Origin: Aricia agestis
Lineage: Eukaryota > Arthropoda > Insecta > Lepidoptera > Lycaenidae
Length of the DNA: 64,000 bases
Direction of reading: 5' to 3'
NCBI RefSeq assembly: GCF_905147365.1
Contig: NC_056408.1
Location: 15,252,001 to 15,316,000, forward strand
Both the position numbers and the translations under genes were made by a program. The notes below the pieces were generated by a model, which saw only the letters and a list, made by a program, of their open reading frames with translations, ran no database searches and had not been told where the DNA came from. Position 1 is the stretch's first letter, and each line of letters begins with the position of its first letter. This document shows, in pieces, positions 41,565 through 53,365 of this stretch.

Positions 41565-42049
41565 ATAAATATAATATTATGTGAATAAATAATAGATTCT
41601 GTATCTATATTCTATAGTAATAGTAATACTGAAAAGCAAAGCCTCAAAACGAAAATAGTTTATGCCTAAACTAGGTCTAGGCTTGGAGGTCTAGGCAAAA
41701 AAGTTGGAGTCAGGACATATTAATTTTTCTAGGACATAAAATATGGCATAGTACCTATCTGAATATTGTCAACCCGCAAAACCCTTCGAGACGCGATAAC
41801 ATATCAACAGAAGCAATTCCCGCGGAAAATATTCGGGTTTTGTTGTCATTTTCCTGTGATATATTATCGTCGAATTGTTATTGTTGATTGAACCCAATTT
41901 TTTTTCGGCAAAAAAAACCCTTTTGCAGCATCCATTGATCTCTTTGTGATGAAGACATTATCTTCTAGGAACCCAGCGCGTTGACCATTATGTAGGATGT
42001 AGATTTAGATGATTGCGAAAATATTTGTACAGTTAGAATATTATTTGGA

Positions 42050-42672
42050 GTTTTTGGTTTTAATTTTATAGCGTGTTTTACACTGCTAACAACATCATCT
42101 CAGTTACGTTTAAAGGAATTTGAACGAAAAGTTCCTTTATACTTCGCCGAATACATTTTTGTAGTTGATCGAATATTATTCAATAACTTATGAAGTCTTC
42201 AGCCGTGATAGTTTTCCTTTTAAATTCAGCATATTTCCTACTCTAGTGAATTTTTTCGCATTTCCAGAAGCAACCATCTAGCTGGTAGAAGGGGGGGACA
42301 ATGGACTCGCGATTTTTTTCACTTTAAAACTTCATATTTCACAATTGGATCCCTAAATTGGAAAATGATATATAAACAGTCATAATATTTTTAAAAAACC
42401 TTTCCAACGACAATTTACAAGATGGGTAGGACGCGAAAAAAATTCATCCCCGCCGCATCGACGTGTAAGAGAGGTACCTAGTACCTACCTTAAAAAATGT
42501 TTTAAAGATCTTATATAGGTACTTAACATTTTGTTGGCATCATTAATATGTGCATTCTTGCCGAATTACAGCTTTGTAGGTCCTATAGTATCTGAGCAAA
42601 ACCGCGGACAGACGGATAGACAGACCGAAACTATAAGGGTTCCTTGTTGACTAGGGAAACCTTAAAAAATAA
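42050..42672 (+). mobile_element. Poly-G family LINE tail, 5'-truncated, 7-G tract
   Basis: Starts within GCGTGTTTTACACTGCTAAC and continues through AGCTGGTAGAAGGGGGGGAC (G tract 42291-42297), TTGTTGGCATCATTAATATG, GAGCAAAACCGCGGACAGAC, to AAGGGTTCCTTGTTGACTAG and CCTTAAAAAA. Confidence 0.8.
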
Positions 42673-43529
42673 AAATAGATATTACATTATGTAAATGTCG
42701 CAAACTAGATCGAGCAAACTGCAGCTGCAGCTGTAGCGTTAAAAATTAAAACATATTCAGGACACTAGCGGCTACAGCTAAGATAAGTACTTAAACGTTC
42801 AGAAAAATTTACCCAAAAGTGTCTGAAGCGCAAAACTCCAAAAACGATACAAGCAACATTATCGTTAATTCGCGCCTTAACACGTCCTCATAAAAGTAAT
42901 AATAATAATTAAATGTTATTAGCGCCGTTTCGGAAAACAGGCGTTTTCATAATTAATAAGTACGTTGCGCCAAATGGTGAGATCCGCTTACGTAATTTGA
43001 GCTCTACGTAGACAAGATAGAGCTGAGTTTCGCACACGAGGTGTGTTGCTGGATTCTATATTCTCAATAGGGCTTCAGGCTGAGCATGAAACGTATATAT
43101 TGATTCAAGTACGAGACACGCGCCACTGCCCAGATAAACAATTATTATGTTCGTCAAGGCCTCGTTATATGCAATCGACTTTCAACCATTTCAATAGATA
43201 AATCTGACAATATTGTGCATATCCTATGCACAACATTTTACGTAGAAACAATCTTTCTCATAAGCCTAGAAATACTTTAAAGTTTTCCTGAATTTCAAGA
43301 AAATGCTTCGGTTTCTAAACTTCAGGGGTTTACTCTTGAAATTCTTGGAGAGTGGAAAATATCTCTACATTTTTAAAAGGAAAAGGTGACTGCAATAAAA
43401 ACCGACGTAGGCAGCTAATTTTACCAACAAAATATGCAACTAAGTATACTTATCGTGTCCGTGAGTGTGCGCGCGAATCAGCGGCGCTGACCGCGGCGCT
43501 GCCACGCGATTCTCTTTCTTCGATCTAAT

Positions 43530-43645
43530 GGCCTCTCTTCAAGATGGGCCAGCGCTGGGCGATCGAATGGCGCATGCGATGGCTATGCAATGGTCGCAAC
43601 GCCTCTACATGATGGCCGTGTTCAGTTGTGATCTAAACGTCGTTC
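43530..43645. repeat. GC-rich repeat with GATGGGCCAGCG units, left member
   Basis: TCTTCAAGATGGGCCAGCGC, TGGGCGATCGAATGGCG, GCGATGGC, CGCCTCTACATGATGGCCGT. Much of it reappears inverted at 44180-44350. The overlapping plus-strand open frame has no domain and is attributed to the repeat. Confidence 0.55.
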
Positions 43646-43717
43646 AAGATGGACGGGTAAGCATTAGCCATTGCGGCAATGCAAAACGTGCATTTTTAAT
43701 AATTCATGACTTCACCA

Positions 43718-43790
43718 GATGACCCGGTGAACTACGTATCACCTCCCTCCTAATATGAACCTACTCTTGAATTCTACGAATAATTATTTC
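43718..43790 (+). mobile_element. Fragment of CCCGGTGAACTTC LINE tail
   Basis: AGATGACCCGGTGAACTACG, TATCACCTCCCTCC, ACCTACTCTTGAATTCTACG, TTTCGAGACTAAAATTAAAA. Diverged. Confidence 0.55.
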
Positions 43791-44179
43791 GAGACTAAAA
43801 TTAAAATAATAGTTTATAGTAGTGATGATGATGACAATGATGAATGTAATAATAGCATAATATGCTTTCCGTTTTTAAAACAACGCCGAAACTCCCAAAA
43901 TTGTATCTTTAAAGAGTCAGGAGTTATGTACATATTATATAATGTAAAAGCTATAATAATTATTGAAAAGTTTCATTAAAATCCGTTCAGTAGTTTTGAG
44001 TAAAAGAGTAACAAAAGTAACAAACATCCATACAAACTTTCGGCTTTATCATATTAATATAGTTTCATTCATTATGAGACCACGTACTCGTCATTTTGAA
44101 TGAAATTCGTAAATTGTAATACGAATTACGACGTCCTCACTCGACCGCGGTCGGGCACCGACTGTCGTATCGCCAACGT

Positions 44180-44350
44180 GTAGAGGCGTACCGCCATCGC
44201 TGGGCCATCACCCTTTGATGTGCGGCCGAAAAACCGACACCGCCGCCATTTCACAGCCAGCGCTGGCGCCATCGGCCATCCTACGCCACTACGTCCTCCA
44301 CACGCTGGGCCATCGTGATGGCTCACTACGCTGGCCCATCATGAAGAGCC
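44180..44350. repeat. GC-rich repeat with GATGGGCCAGCG units, right (inverted) member
   Basis: On the minus strand: CTCTTCATGATGGGCCAGCG, CACGATGGCCCAGCG, GGATGGCCGATGGCGCCAGC, GTGATGGCCCAGCGATGGCG, TACGCCTCTACACGTTGG. It contains about five GATGG-C-CCAGCG-like units. Confidence 0.55.
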
Positions 44351-44619
44351 GCAATTACACCTGGTCAAGCGGCTACATCTAAGCGAAGCCTGTAGGTTAA
44401 AATAGCTATGAGTCCGCAAGTCGCATGCATCTAACTGCACCTTAACCAATAAAGTTTTTGCGATCGGCAACATTGTTGCGTATGTTCTACACGTGTAATT
44501 GCAGGTAATGTAATACAATTGACTTGCGTTTTTGTCTGCTTCCATATAAAAATCGACTGTCGTCCGTAGGTACTCCGTCTGCCCGTTTTTTTTATTCGAA
44601 GTTTTGCTTGTACTTTCAC

Positions 44620-46225
44620 AAGGGCCTACTTATTGGAAACTCTCAATGAGAGCTAGATAACTCTCAATAAGTACTAATTTATTCATTAAATTATAAAAAG
44701 CCGGTATCAAATTACTAATACAACTGACAATCGGCGAATAACTGACAGTTAAGATGTTAAAAATCTGTGTTAAAAACTCAGTTAAACTTAAACAGTCACA
44801 GAGAATAATAATATAATTTAAGATTTTTGAATTTTGAATTAAAGATTTCAGACGTTTATATTCCTCCGAAATCTGAATATAGATCCTCCTTCTCCATTGA
44901 AAGTCAGTTTAAAAACGGTTATCTCAACAAAAAAGGGTTAAATCTCAGTCAAATATGTTAAAAAGAACACCATAATTACAATTCTAAAAAAAAACTAAAA
45001 ACTAAATAAACTCTATTAAACTTCTGCATTATAAAAACCACTGATTGGTCATTACCATACTACGGTTGATAAAGTCATTATGAATTCACAAACACCCCAC
45101 GTAATTCCCAGGTCTCCAGTTAGCATACCTGAGGTGTATTCAACCATTAAGTTTTAGGGCAAAAAGGGCGAAAAACTGATAGGGCATGACCACATAGTAA
45201 TAAACTAAAACGTTCTTGTATTATATTTAAATACAATTTTTAACTAAAATTAATAAAATAAAAATGGTAGCGCGAGTTTTTCCTCTTCAGTGCAACTATC
45301 CTCTGAAAATGTTTCCCCTGCAAAACTCCTTTTACACTACAAAACTCCGTGTTTTTTTTTATCTACAAAGAATACTCATTATTTACTGTGAACACTGAAC
45401 ATCTTTATTCGCTGCAAAAATCCTTATTTACAACAAAACTATTTGCAGTAAAAACCCCAAATTACTGATAAGAATCTTTAAAATTATTCTACAATCTCCT
45501 TATTTACAGTAAAACCTTCAATATACCCTCAGAATATTTGCATGAGTCATGAGTCATGACGCATGTCCTGATTTCACTGTCAGCCATCACACCAACAGGA
45601 GCCACGCGAGCCGCGCATCAGTCATAAGAGTTCAAGGAGATGTCGTGAGATGAATTTCAAGGAGTTCGTTCTACAGCCTGAAAGCCTTTTGCGTTTGATG
45701 TACGGCCTAGCTAAGTTATTAAATTAAGAACATCTCTTTTCAGACAGGCAGTGGCATCCTGTAATTCAGGGGATATCCTGTGATCCATAAAACTGTACTA
45801 TCGCAACTTAACTCATCATTTGAGCAAAAAGTGACAGTAGTATTTAGGAGTACTTTAATCCGCAAAACAGGTGGCACTTTGCATCAACAAAACTGGTAAA
45901 CTTTTTTCCAAGTGTTAAAACCATAATCTGAAACAGCTCCAACAATGGAGCAACAGGGGTGACGTTTAGTTAAACTTGTAAGTAACCCCTCTACATCAAT
46001 TGGCAGGAAAGTTTCCTGTTGCTATTGTCGGGGGAATTACGCAATATGCGCAACTTCCCGCCTCGTCTTTTGAAGGAAAATGTAGCCTTTAATACGAAGA
46101 TCCCACTGACATCTTTCTTACAATTATTGTCGCTAATTTGTTAAGTGTTTTTGCTTCTACAATGCAACGTTTCCTATTAGTATGGCCATACCGATACGCA
46201 TAACTTTTCTTAATTTTTTTTCTTA
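44620..46225. other. No gene seen; degenerate short repeats at 45300-45540
   Basis: AT-rich. Between 45305 and 45540 phrases such as CTGCAAAACTCCTTTTACAC, GCTGCAAAAATCCTTATTTA and CTACAATCTCCTTATTTACA recur irregularly, suggesting an eroded tandem array. CATGAGTCATGAGTCATGAC at about 45541 is a short direct repeat. Confidence 0.45.
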
Positions 46226-46231
46226 ATTTAT

Positions 46232-46558
46232 ACGTGGGAGAGTCATGCTTCGGCACGAATGGGCCGGCTCAACCGGGAAAATACCACGGGCTCACAGAGA
46301 ACCGGCGTGAAACAGCGCTTGCGCTGTGTTTCGCCGAGTGAGTGAGTTTACCGGAGGCCCCATCCCCTACCCTTTTCCCTTACCTACCCTTCCCTATTTC
46401 CTTCCCTACCCTCCCCTATTCCCTTCCCTACCCTCACCTATTACCTTAAAAGGCCGGCAACGCACCTGCAGCTCTTCTGATGCTGCGAGTGTACATGAGC
46501 GACGGAAGTTGCTTTCCATCAGGTGACCCGTTTGCCCCCTTATTTCATAAAAAAAAAA
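46232..46558 (+). mobile_element. G-rich SINE copy 6, plus-strand orientation
   Basis: Sense copy: ACGTGGGAGAGTCATGCTTC, GGCACGAATGGGCCGGCTCA, CAGCGCTTGCGCTGTGTTTC, minisatellite CCTACCCTTCCCTATTTCC..., CACCTGCAGCTCTTCTGATG, AGGTGACCCGTTTGCCCCC, then TATTTCATAAAAAAAAAA. It starts 5' of the B-box-like GGCTCAACCGG. It is the best copy for reading the SINE in its own direction. Confidence 0.88.
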
Positions 46559-46664
46559 CAATGAGTATTATAACTGAAGCTTAAGCAAGTACAGAAAAGG
46601 GCCGCATTAACATTTGAAAACCGCTAAACGTTAGCTATCTGCCGATCTGCTTAACCGTTGTTTA

Positions 46665-46820
46665 ACGGCCGTTCCCAATATTTGATCTATCTCTAGTTTT
46701 GCCCTACTAGAGATAGGAATAGCTCACGCCATTAGATACATATATTTTATGTCAATTCAATGTTAGCTGCGATCGGTTGTATGTCAAACCAGAGATAGAT
46801 TGAATAATGGGAACGGCCGT
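46665..46820. mobile_element. MITE with ACGGCCGTTCCCA ends
   Basis: ACGGCCGTTCCCAATATTTG, ATCTATCTCTAGTTTTG mirrored by AACCAGAGATAGATTGAATA, ATGGGAACGGCCGT. The length is 156 bp; arms about 38 bp. Confidence 0.85.
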
Positions 46821-46824
46821 AAGA

Positions 46825-48540
46825 GGGCAACTAACCCCAAAAATCAAACATCGTCCTTCTCTCTTCACACTCACGCCAGTCTTTCATATGCCAGGTGAAA
46901 AAGAACGACGCGGATTCATCGCCAAATTAGTTATTTCTCAATAACTCGATAAATAAACAACATTTTAAAAATCCGCTAGGTCGATCTCTCAATGATAGAA
47001 TTTTATACAATGTGTTAAAATATTAACTTAGTTCAATGCACGGCAAGAAATGAAAAATTCGTGAAAATTAGATGCATCTTTGTGTTTATTTTCTATCGAG
47101 AAAATTTTGAGATATCGTATTTTTACTCAGATCGAATTCTCGGAAATATAATGTTGTATCTAATTTTAGAAAATGAAACAATTTGGGGCTTATTTTCAAG
47201 TATAAAAATGAATTATAAAATCGACACTTTAGGGTTAATCGCCCCCTTAAGGCTCGGACGGTCTTAAGTATGTAGATAATGGGCGACTATTTATCACGAG
47301 CAGATGACATGCTACCAGTAATAATTTCGTTTATAAATGCCTCAAGAAATGACAAGATAATCGAGAAAATATTTAGCGAAAGGTCAAAACCTTCGGTACT
47401 ATAATTTAAGGTCCCCAAGTGCTATTTTATTTATTACGAATTATCATAATATAATTATTAATTTCCAACATGTCGCCGGTTCTGATATTGTAATTAGGTT
47501 CACTTAATGTCATTGACGTTATTAAGAATTGGCTGAGAAAAATTCTTCCGCACGAAAATGAAGTATTTTTTGTCAATTCAAAAAACATTGTGTAGAGTGG
47601 AAAATATGCGATTTTTTTACAAATTACTTATTTTAGAATATTATGAGAGTCGAATAAACTGAATTTTAATTGAATTCCAACGTAACTCTTTGACGCCATT
47701 AGTTAGGGGGCCCAAAAATCAGATAACGAAGCACCAGGGCAGCAAAGATGGCCGCTAAAATAGGAGTACGATTAAAGATAGCAGACGGAATATTAAGTAC
47801 TCTCCGCGGTGGTCGCGGCAGGTGCCCCGACATCTGCCAATAATCTTCAACGGCAATTACCACTGTTTATCGTCCATTAGTTCCGTTGGTTGGCGACTCG
47901 CTCCTACCCCTTCATACCCTCCTGGTGCTTGTGGGAAACGATCACGATTTAATCCAATTTCACCGCGTCAATTATTTATAAATTATAATACTTATGGCGC
48001 GGATCATAAACGCGTTAATCAATTTTGACGAACCGTTAAACAATTGTTATCATATAAAATCCGTTATGAAACTCGGCTTTCGTGCAACAAATTGGTACGT
48101 TAATCAAGCGCTTATCGCTGTAAATGAGAATATTTCTCATCTAAGAATGGAATTCGATAGTAAACATGTAGATAACATACTTAATAGACATCTAAATTCT
48201 AATTCCTAATTTTACAAACATAACATTATTACATAGCTTAAAGTTGCTATAGTGTGGGTTTTAATTAAATTGCGACCATAATTTAGGTAAAAAATCAGTA
48301 CATCATTTATATTGTTAAGTCAAAAGCAAATTATCAACATTTCAAATGATTTTCCCCAAACAAAGAGATACCTCAACTCATTACCGGTTACGTGCGAGTT
48401 ATAGCCATTTAAGTGGTTGCGCTAAATTTAAGAGTTCGTATAATCAAACATCTAAGCCAGGGGCGGCCCGTTAGTTGCATACCAACGCGAGTACCGATAC
48501 GGCATTCCTAAGCCGGGCTCCCACGAGTGCCCCCTCTCGC
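46825..48540. other. No gene seen
   Basis: AT-rich; open frames at 47061-47267 and 47994-48209 have no recognisable domains. A GC-richer piece (47700-47960) includes AAGATGGCCGC and is unassigned. Confidence 0.45.
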
Positions 48541-48547
48541 TCACTCT

Positions 48548-48548
<1 letters not shown>

Positions 48549-48603
<55 letters not shown>
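48549..48603 (+). repeat. 55-base poly-C tract
   Basis: An unbroken run of 55 C between CTCACTCTA and TTCCCCCACCGC. The flanks are GC-rich (CGCGCCGCCCCGCACTACC). The proline-rich open frame across it is a composition artefact. The exact length in the assembly may be unreliable. Confidence 0.97.
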
Positions 48604-48619
48604 TTCCCCCACCGCGCCG

Positions 48620-49160
48620 CCCCGCACTACCTGTCCGCGCGGCGCCCTCCGGAAATACCTGCGCCCGCGCATGAGCCTAGGGTGAACGCTCTACGGGTTT
48701 AGGGTCGCAAATTCCTTAGTTGAAATAATATTATCTTATGCTAATGCGGTATCGTAATAGTTTTAGCAAATATACATTAAATGATAATTATTTATGTGTT
48801 GGAATTGTTTTATTACAAAATTACTAACTTGAAAATAGAAACAGTTTTGAAATAGTTCAAAGCTCTAACGGCTTGCGGAGTAGGTACTTGACTCTACATC
48901 GGTATTTCCGTCGTAACTCGTAACTCGTAAGCCATTCTGATTTATAGTAAATATCAATAAAATCGGCCATCCTATTCAAAGCAATTGTTTTTCATTTCCA
49001 TAGAAAACAGCGATATTGTAAGCTAATTTTGTAGAGCGCTTTATGTGGGATGGTTTTTAAAGGTATTTTTCTACTCTATACTTATAACCTACAAATCCGA
49101 AGCCTTTTTACAAGATAAAAAAGAAACAAACGCCAAGAATACAAACTGAGTTTAACCAAA
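48620..49160. other. No gene seen
   Basis: A short GC-rich shoulder of the poly-C tract (to about 48700), then AT-rich sequence. Confidence 0.5.
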
Positions 49161-49163
49161 AGG

Positions 49164-49749
49164 TGAAAACCGGCCAAGAGCGTGTCGGGCCACGCGCAAT
49201 ATAGGGTTCCGTAGTACCGCTAGTTTTTGATAATTTTTGTATGGTCAATAAATGTACATTTATAACGTGTTTTACACTTCTAACAACATCATTTCAGCGT
49301 TCAAAAGAATTTGAACAAAAAGTTCCTTTATATTTCGGCAAATATTTTTTTTAGTTGATCGACTATTACTCAATAACTTATGTTGTCATCTTAGCCGTGA
49401 TAATTCAGCATATTTCCTACTCCCATGAATTTTTTCACATTTCCAGAAGCAAACGTTTAGCTAGTCGAAGGGGGGGGGGGGGGGGGGGGGGGGACACTGG
49501 ACTCTAACGATTTTTTCCACTTTGCAACTTCAAATTTCACAAATGGATCCCTAAATCGAGAAATGATCTATTAATACTCGTAATATTTTTAAATATTTTA
49601 AAGATTTTATTCACCATTTTGTCGGCATAATAATATCTGTAATAATGACGAATTACAGCTTTGTAGGTCTTACAGTCTCTGAGTAAAATCGCGGACAGAC
49701 AGACAGACCGAAACTATGAGGGTTCCTTGTTGACTACGGAACCCTAAAA
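49164..49749 (+). mobile_element. Poly-G family LINE tail with 24-G tract
   Basis: GAAAACCGGCCAAGAGCGTG, TCGGGCCACGCGCAATATAG, TAACGTGTTTTACACTTCTA, 24 G at 49470-49493, ACACTGGACTCTAACGATTT, CGCGGACAGACAGACAGACC, GGTTCCTTGTTGACTACGGA, ACCCTAAAAAAG. Confidence 0.85.
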
Positions 49750-51235
49750 AAGGCGAAAGCGTCATTGCGATGGCACTAAATTGCAAAGGAATCAAAATAT
49801 GACGCAAGCATTGACTCATCCCACTCACGCTATTCTTTATGATCGATCATTCATCCATACCATACACAAGTCACCAATCGCCATACAATCAGCGGTACTA
49901 ATTTAAACCCTCGCAGTTCATGAAAAGAATACGTTTTTAGGAAAATGGTCCTTATTAGTTATCGACGAGTCCCGCGTTGCACATGCGCTAATCATTAAGT
50001 AATAAGACTCATTTTCCTACTCCGGTATAAAGCCTGAATCACTCTATGCATCCATCTTAATAATGAAATGAGCCAATCTTTATTGCACCGTAGTCCGTAC
50101 ATTGCAAATACGGTTGTTTCGCAAAAACATAGCTTTTTACTCATGGTTTTCCGTAATAGTAGGTACATATATTTAGATTTTGAGACACTTTGTAATATGT
50201 TTAGGTCTAAAATGCACCCTTACTCCTAACACGGAATGAAAGTAAAATTACTCTCGTTATTTCCTGTACAATACATAATATAAAAGTCACGTTAATTTAT
50301 GTAGTTGCATTTAGCAGACTTAATTACATTCTTAGTAAATAGTAAATTAAAATAAGTAAGGTTTTATGAATGAAGTGCGGGCGTATTAAGCGGAGTGCCT
50401 CCGCGGGGTGGTTGAACTTTTGACGTTCCGCCATGTTGAATCATGGCTGCCATGCGCGGGAAAACCGAGAGCACTTATTCTGATTGCTTCCATGGCATTT
50501 TTATAACGATGCGGTTTTAGTAAATTCGTTGCTTATTAGGATTCAACGGGCGTGCACACTAAACCCTAAATTCATACATCGTCCAAAAAAAAAAATGACA
50601 CGTGTTTCAGATGTTTCAGTTACGAAATTTAAGTTTTATCGACAACTCAACTTTAAGAAGCCGTTTAAATTTTAGCAAGGCTTCAATATATTTTAGTCAT
50701 TAAAAGTGTTTTTCGTTCAGGTGAGCGATTTAAACACGTTTTTTGTCGGCGGCGTACTTTCTTATCATGTTTATGTTCTAGCCGTGACGGAAATAGACAG
50801 CTTTCTGTGAATTCATTTGTTATTATATCATTATATTTGAGCTCATTACAGTCTTTAAAGCGTATATTTAGGTAGCGAATGCTTACAAATTAGATGATTT
50901 CTTGTATGATTTCTTGTATGCTCAAATAATATTTTAGTTTTAATAACGTATCGACAAGTTAATTTGAAGTAAAGCATTAATTATGATATAATAATATTAT
51001 AATTTTTAATTACTACGGAACCCTGCACACCGGTAAATACGAACTGGGCGGTCTTTTATAGACAATGAATGTTTAACATAAAGCAAGTAGTAAATGCGCT
51101 TTTAATAACTCAGTTCAAGTATCAAGACCGTTCCGTTTTCAGAGCGATTCAGCAAGTTACCATCAACCATTACGAGTTTTAGTTAGAGTAACTGGCACAT
51201 TATAATATTTAGCTGTAGGTTGTATCAGCACTAAA
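49750..51235. other. No gene seen; small GC-rich spot at 50395-50470
   Basis: Around 50395-50470: GAGTGCCTCCGCGGGGTGGT, CGCCATGTTGAATCATGGC, GCCATGCGCGGGAAAACCG. It has the look of a promoter or first exon. An ATG at 50442 opens only about 25 codons and no downstream exon was recognised. Confidence 0.35.
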
Positions 51236-51239
51236 TGAC

Positions 51240-51369
51240 AAGTGCCGGATAGGCTATCCACAATTTATCTGACGGATACTCTTTCCTCTATCTGTCAGAA
51301 TAGTTGTGGATATGCTCTTTCCTCATGACTCTTTCCTCTATCTGTCAGAATAGTGCCTATCCGGCACTT
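51240..51369. mobile_element. MITE with AAGTGCCGGATAGGC ends and internal duplication
   Basis: AAGTGCCGGATAGGC (51240-51254) is exactly inverted as GCCTATCCGGCACTT (51355-51369). Inside, CTCTTTCCTCTATCTGTCAG occurs twice, about 50 bp apart. The length is 130 bp. Confidence 0.88.
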
Positions 51370-51853
51370 ATCAGGACTCGGTGAAACAGCCCCTTGAACT
51401 TCCAAAAAGGAGGAGGTTAATATTCGTCTGTTTACTTTATATTCTTCAATAGTGTTGTTTTTTGGTAAAGGTTTTGACGTTAGCCTATTAAAAGCATAAT
51501 TCCTGTCAAAAATACCTTAAAAACCGGGCATCAGTCGAGACTCCATAAAATAACTACACATTAAGATAATATCTTAACTGACCATTCCTCGTAATAATTT
51601 GTATGAACAACAAAATAACAGCCAACTACTAGACATTTCGCTGGAAGACACAGGTTAATGTTAAATTAAGTTACTTTTTATAAATTATAACGCACGTCCG
51701 GGAGACGCAGTAAAATATAATTTTTATAAGTTATAAAGATTAGGGCAGGATATACGAGTAATAAAGTCCAAAGAGTAAAGTTTTACGAGCGCAAGTTGGG
51801 TATGTTATATGACGTCGGAGATTTCAGGTTTTCTTTCTGCCCGGAAAAGGTTA

Positions 51854-51965
51854 TGGCCGGCTTACATTATTCCAGTCCAGTGATCCAATCCAGCGCTGGA
51901 TCATAGATGACTATTGGAATAAGCGCCGGATTGGATCACTGGATGGGGATAATGTAAACTGGCCA
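51854..51965. mobile_element. Palindromic MITE with TGGCC ends and CAGTGATCCAATCCAG arms
   Basis: TGGCCGGCTTACATTATTCC, AGTCCAGTGATCCAATCCAG mirrored by CGGATTGGATCACTGGATGG, GGATAATGTAAACTGGCCA. The length is 112 bp. Related sequence lies at 32785-32950. Confidence 0.85.
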
Positions 51966-52197
51966 TTTAACGGCCGTCTCGATAAAGAATTTAACTTTTA
52001 AGTCCATGGGCCACCGGCCAAAACAAGAAGTCACAAATTTGAAATCAGGGTGAATCTTTGTAATAAGCGTCGTGGTTTGGACGTATAGCAGAAGTTGCTT
52101 CCGTTAATGTTTGATGGTAAAGCTGTATAGATTTTAGGGCACTAAAAATTTCAAAAATCGAAAGCGATAAAAAAGGAAGTTTTGTAAATGTTTATTG

Positions 52198-52510
52198 TTT
52201 TTTTTTTAATGAAATAAAGGGGGCAAACGAGCAAACGGGTCACCTGATGGAAAGCAACTTCCGTCGCCCATGGACACTCGCAGCATCAGAAGAGCTGGAG
52301 GTGCGTTGCCGGCCTTTTAAGGGGGAATAGGGTAATAGGGGAGGGAAGGGAAGGGAATAGGGGCGGGTAGGGTAGGGGATCGGGCCTCCGGTAAACTCAC
52401 TCACTCGACGAACCACAGCGCAAGCGCTGTTTCACGCCGGTTTTCTGTGAGAACGTGGTATTTCTCCGGTCGAGCCGGCCCATTCGTGCCGAAGCATGGC
52501 TCTCCCATGT
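52198..52510 (-). mobile_element. G-rich SINE copy 7
   Basis: Near full-length on the minus strand: oligo-T at 52198, CAAACGAGCAAACGGGTCAC, G-rich array about 52321-52380, CACAGCGCAAGCGCTGTTTC, GGCTCTCCCATGT. Confidence 0.88.
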
Positions 52511-53078
52511 ATAATTTGTATTATTTATATAAATTGTATTATTTATACAATCACAGAAAGGGAAAAGTTGACTTTTAATCGATGTAAAATGGTCGTGGGA
52601 AACGTCTGGTGCCTAAGGAATAAAAATGTTATATCATTTATACCTAATATAAATAGAAAATATAATGGCTTTCCATCGCCATTCTCCATTGTAAAGACAC
52701 AGTATTAGCGGTTCTGATGTTGCCAAAACCTATTTAGCGGATCGAACATTTCATAAAAAGGGGCAATGGAAATTAAATTTGTTTGAGTCACGGAACACCG
52801 CCATCTTAACGCCGCGTTTGCACGAACGAACGTGCGCGGCGTATTGACGACCATGGAGTAGATTACAGAAGGTAGACTTCGAAGTTCGGTTGTTGTAGGT
52901 CGTGTGTTAATGGGCCACGGAAGATGGGTCAAAATAATGCAAAGACAAAGATTTACTAAAACATGACGTCAGGAGTCAGGACTCTGATAAGTGATATCAC
53001 AATTTATTCTAACACCGCGGCTTTGCCCGCGTGGAATTCTGAGAACGATATAATTTTTAGGACAAAAAAATCATTAAG

Positions 53079-53218
53079 TGTGAACTTCGTGTCACTTTAA
53101 AACCTTCCCTGGACTTCTACGAATATTTTAAGACTAAAATCAGCCCAATCCGTTCAGCTGTTTTCGAGTTTTAGCGCGACTAACACATTTGGAAATCCAT
53201 TTTTATATATAAGACTAG
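53079..53218 (+). mobile_element. LINE tail, CCCGGTGAACTTC family, tandem unit 1
   Basis: GTGAACTTCGTGTCACTTTA, AAACCTTCCCTGGACTTCTA, CAATCCGTTCAGCTGTTTTC, GAGTTTTAGCGCGACTAACA, ATCCATTTTTATATATAAGA. Head-to-tail with the next unit. Confidence 0.82.
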
Positions 53219-53365
53219 ATGTCCCGGTGAACTTCGTGTCACTTTAAAACCTTCCCTGGACTTCTACGAATATTTTAAGACTAAAATCAGCCCAATCCGT
53301 TCAGCCGTTTTCGAATTTTAGCGCGACTAACACATTTGGAAATCCATTTTTATATATAAGATATA
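53219..53365 (+). mobile_element. LINE tail, CCCGGTGAACTTC family, tandem unit 2
   Basis: ATGTCCCGGTGAACTTCGTG onward, nearly identical to unit 1 over its whole length, so the duplication is recent. Confidence 0.82.

Noticed and set aside
43465..43722. 85-codon plus-strand gene (with a possible partner at 44126-44326 on minus)
   Set aside because: The two frames resemble each other only because the DNA is an inverted GC-rich repeat.
48475..48702. Proline-rich open frame
   Set aside because: Produced entirely by the 55-C homopolymer.
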